This document shows positions 60,961 to 64,000 of a stretch of 64,000 nt of DNA, in pieces; within the stretch, counting starts at the first letter, position 1, and each line of letters begins with the position of its first letter. Location of the stretch: positions 35,918,007-35,982,006 of the forward strand of contig NC_052137.2 of assembly GCF_016086655.4 (NCBI RefSeq), read 5' to 3'. Source of the DNA: Lepeophtheirus salmonis. Taxonomy: Eukaryota > Arthropoda > Copepoda > Siphonostomatoida > Caligidae. Below the pieces are notes generated by a model. That model saw only the letters and a program-made list of their open reading frames with translations, was not told the origin of the DNA and did no database searches. The translations under genes were made by a program, and so were the position numbers.

Positions 60961-63569
60961 AGCATCCCTCAGCCGTTTTCAGGGGTGAAACACATTAGTG
61001 AACTAGCCGGCCTAATGTATAGTCCCCATTTCAATTCTATCTTCTTTCATGATGTTGAATTATTTGGTTTTATTTCAAAATGCGCAGCATTGGCAGCTGA
61101 TATACTGAATTTTACAAACAAGTTCGGAACTTTACAATAGGTTTAATTGAAGCCTCATAAAGTATTAATATCAGTACACATTTTTTTAATGAAAATCCTG
61201 GTATGTAGACCGTACTTGTATTCAGAATCTGTTAATTCATTTAATTATATAAAAATACAGTTTAAGTCACACAATTTTAACAGAATGTGTATAACTTTGC
61301 ATTCCAACGGAGCTTATTCATAAATTGCTATGTATGTATGTAACTATAAAGGCCACCTGGTGTTGTTTTTCTTAAATTGCATTGACTTAAATATAAAAAT
61401 TGTTCATAAAAATACATGAACATTTGCTACACCAAATAATAAGCCATTAAGTAATTTGTGTTATGTGATTTTTTACCGTTAAATATTGTGCATATTTAAT
61501 TTATACTTTATATATAACAAATATGGGCGCATACATTTTGTTGAACTGTCTCTATTCAAAACAAACTTAGAAGCCTTGTTATGCTTTATTTTTTTTAAAT
61601 ATCAATTGAAGTAGTATTGTTATATATATATATATATATATTTACATGTATATTTTTGTATTACTGCAAAGAAAAATTCTTATAACTTATGCTACATATT
61701 ATCAAAATAATAATATACTTTGAGTAGGAATATTTTGTAAAGAACATGATCAAAATTTTCTTTTCCATATTAAATATTTCAGGCTATTACATAGTTTTAT
61801 ATATATAGCATGTTTTGAAAGTGAAACTCTATTTTAAAAAAAATGTATATAAATAAAAAGGGTTGGATCTACATAAATAGTCAATGGTCGTTTCGTAGGA
61901 GGTACCTACTTTATTCTTCCATTTTTTTCTTAGAAATAATTTGAAAAATAAATGGATCTAAGTAATTAAACCAAGAGGCTGTTGAAAAACAGGTAACACT
62001 TATAAGGAACATCAAGCTAGGCAGCTCCATATATTTGTTGTTTATGAATGAAAAATGATATATATTTTCATCAGAAGCAAAAAAATTCGAGATTCACATC
62101 CTTTCATTGATTAAAGATTTTTATTCATTTAAATATCTTTCTATGTTTTTTAATGTTAAATGATTTGATAAAAAAAAAATATTATGCCTATAACGACCAC
62201 TACTATTTATGGAAATAAAAATCTGGCTCCATTTTTAAGAAAAATAACGTTTATTTATATGAAAATCGGTCAAAATCAAAGACTGACTGAATGTGTTAGG
62301 TAATTTTTCTTTTTAAAAATTGAAGAATTTTCTTCAGTTAACACCAAAAAATAAGGTATCAAATATGATAGGTATGAAATTTTATGATTTAAAAATATAC
62401 AACTTGCTTTGTAGATTTTTAATCAATTCGACCTCCCACTAGAATATTTATCCTCTCAAGATATATTTAATCAGTTACTAAATAACTATATGACGTAACA
62501 TCAATATATAATTATTAATTCCAATATATGTTATCATTCCTAACAATTTAGGACGTTTTAAGGATAGATACATTTATGGGTAGGAATCACACAGGTGCTT
62601 TACCTCAGGCCTCCTTAAGTCTTCGTATTTACTCATTTAGTGAATGATTTCAAACAAAATACCTGGTGGTTTTATTGGGAATAAGTTAAAAAACATATTA
62701 ATTGAGGGAGATGTAATCTGCAAATAAGAAAAAAAGGCAAACAGCTGTTCTAGATAAACCAATTGTAATAAGTATGAAGGCTTTTATAAGTAAAAAACAT
62801 ACTTTCGTTTTTTTGTAGCTTTTTGTTACTATGTAAGTTGAGCGCTCATTTTCTACTGTAAATAATATTTGCAGTGGGTTTGCAAAAGGTATATTATACC
62901 TAGATTATAATGAAGAAAGGAGGTATGCTACAAATTTGTTCATTGTTTCTTTTGTCGTTTGCAAAAAAATATGCTAATATATACATACTTTGAACCCATA
63001 TATAACCTCAAAACTAGGTCAGATAAAAAAAATAGGTTACATCACTCTACAAATGAGGAGGGAGAGGGGTAAAGCCTCAGCGTCACTGGTGGTCTAAGAA
63101 CAAGGTGAATAAAGGAATTATTAGAGTAACTCCCTTTCTTCAAATATGAATAAATAAAGCATGTCCTCACTATGAGGTCCCTTTGTGTTTACATCCATAC
63201 TATGGCTAACTGTAGTTGACTCATATGTCTGCGGCTGTAAAAATCATTTTGTAGACGTCTGAGAGAAAGGAATTTCCTTTAATTTTTATAATAACGTGGT
63301 GCTCTAAATATGTATTATATTATATGTAGGGTATATGTTTAGATAAATAAATTGATCATGTAAAAGACACACACAAAAAAAAAAAAAAAAAAAAGGTTTC
63401 AAACTACCTGCATGTGAACGACTTGAAAGGAAACACACATAAAAATGGTGAATAACCTGAAGATGATAAAAACCGGTATTTTGCAATTGTCTTTTTTTTT
63501 AAATGAGTGTGTGATGGGCCATTTTTTTCCCTAATGGTATCGCATTTTGTACACAAATCAAATCATATA
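60961..63569. other. AT-rich non-coding stretch
   Basis: No supported gene. It includes a (TA)n tract at about 61619-61642 and an A20 run at about 63375-63394. The 67-codon frame 60937-61140 begins in transposase-derived sequence and is not supported beyond it. Confidence 0.5.
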
Positions 63570-64000
63570 CAAAGTTCGGGATAAAAATTTCCCGGTGGAT
63601 AATCGTATTTTATTGCATTTTTCGGGATTTTTTTAATCGTGTGATTGCGTCATACATAGGCATTGTTTTCATACAGTTTTTGTTTTACATCTGCCATCAA
63701 ATGGGTGAAGAGGAAGAAAAAAGACTCACGTATAGCCCAAAAAGACATTATTGTTATGGTCGGGTCAATGTCTGGACCGTCCACAATATCCAGTATGCCA
63801 AGAACATTGGCAAATGGACGTTACAAACTGTATAAAGTGGATTTTTGCGCCCAAAACTTTTTTGATTTCTGACCCAACGAAATATGGCCGCTGTCATCTT
63901 CCGACTTGAATCTTTCTTGTTTAGTTTTGGTGAGGTGCCATCGAGGGCATCAAAAATACAACCCACGCCTTAATGTGGATGACTTACATGCCATCATCTT
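63570..64000 (+). mobile_element. Mariner-like element, family 2 copy B (runs off the window)
   Basis: The left end starts caaagttcgggataaaaatt after a TA at 63568-63569, comparable to cagggtgcagaacaaaatct of copy A. A start codon at 63701 begins MGEEEEKRLT. In the next frame the sequence reads VGSMSGPSTISSMPRTLANG, then FFDF, a TGA in place of Trp, PNEIWPLSSSDLN. This is the degraded DFWPxxxWPPSSPDLNP catalytic block, joined within about 60 codons of the start, so the catalytic middle is deleted exactly as in copy A. Later residues include LNVDDLHAII near the window edge. The right end lies beyond the window. The open frames at 63641-63966 are fragments of this. Confidence 0.75.

Overview
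The window looks like non-coding nuclear DNA from an AT-rich animal genome. It has long A/T runs, (TA)n microsatellites, TATGTA-rich tracts and no operon-like gene packing. The longest open frame is only about 194 codons, and the longest ones that make sense are decayed transposases. I see no intact protein-coding gene, rRNA or tRNA. The mariner-like proteins (FWPPxSPDxNPLDY-type motif, IIFSDEKxFTV motif) and the mixture of repeats remind me of parasitic copepod (caligid sea louse) genomes. That placement is inference from memory, not a search result.

What can be supported is a layered set of dead DNA transposons. (1) Mariner/Tc1-like elements: 2535-3230 (-), 14081-14283 (+, remnant), 33668-34170 (-, Tc1-type), 37698-38311 (+), 44614-45130 (-), 47434-48201 (-), 58620-59331 (+), about 60350-60960 (-, tandemly duplicated inside) and 63570-window end (+). 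The four complete ones are only about 0.6-0.8 kb, flanked by TA and carry terminal inverted repeats. In each the catalytic middle of the transposase is missing, and in three of them recognisable N-terminal-side sequence is still joined to the C-terminal DDE region. (2) hAT-like elements with 8-bp target duplications: 23890-24485 and 55435-55601. (3) Two short MITE families. Family M begins with CAGGGGCGTC-like ends (14284, 30864, 38921, possibly 51700). Family P has AAATAAGGACTG-type ends (1566, 40490, 45744, 46247). (4) Dispersed repeats without a recognised class: F (27730, 35225, 40250), R (17140, 17440, 50855, 53665) and G (5885, 31330).

Several insertions are nested, which gives relative ages. 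A P MITE sits inside an F repeat at 40490-40712, with the 27.7-kb F copy as the matching empty site. An M MITE cuts a mariner remnant right after its DFWP motif at 14284. There are also three strong short-arm palindromes (3890, 13469, 45435) and a 24-nt homopolymer inside the Tc1 remnant.

Two short stretches read more like protein than their surroundings: a 95-codon frame with a signal-peptide-like start at 17537-17824 (-), and a possible internal exon at 58101-58245 (-). Both are weak candidates. The rest, roughly four fifths of the window, is AT-rich sequence in which I see nothing specific. It is most simply intergenic or intronic.
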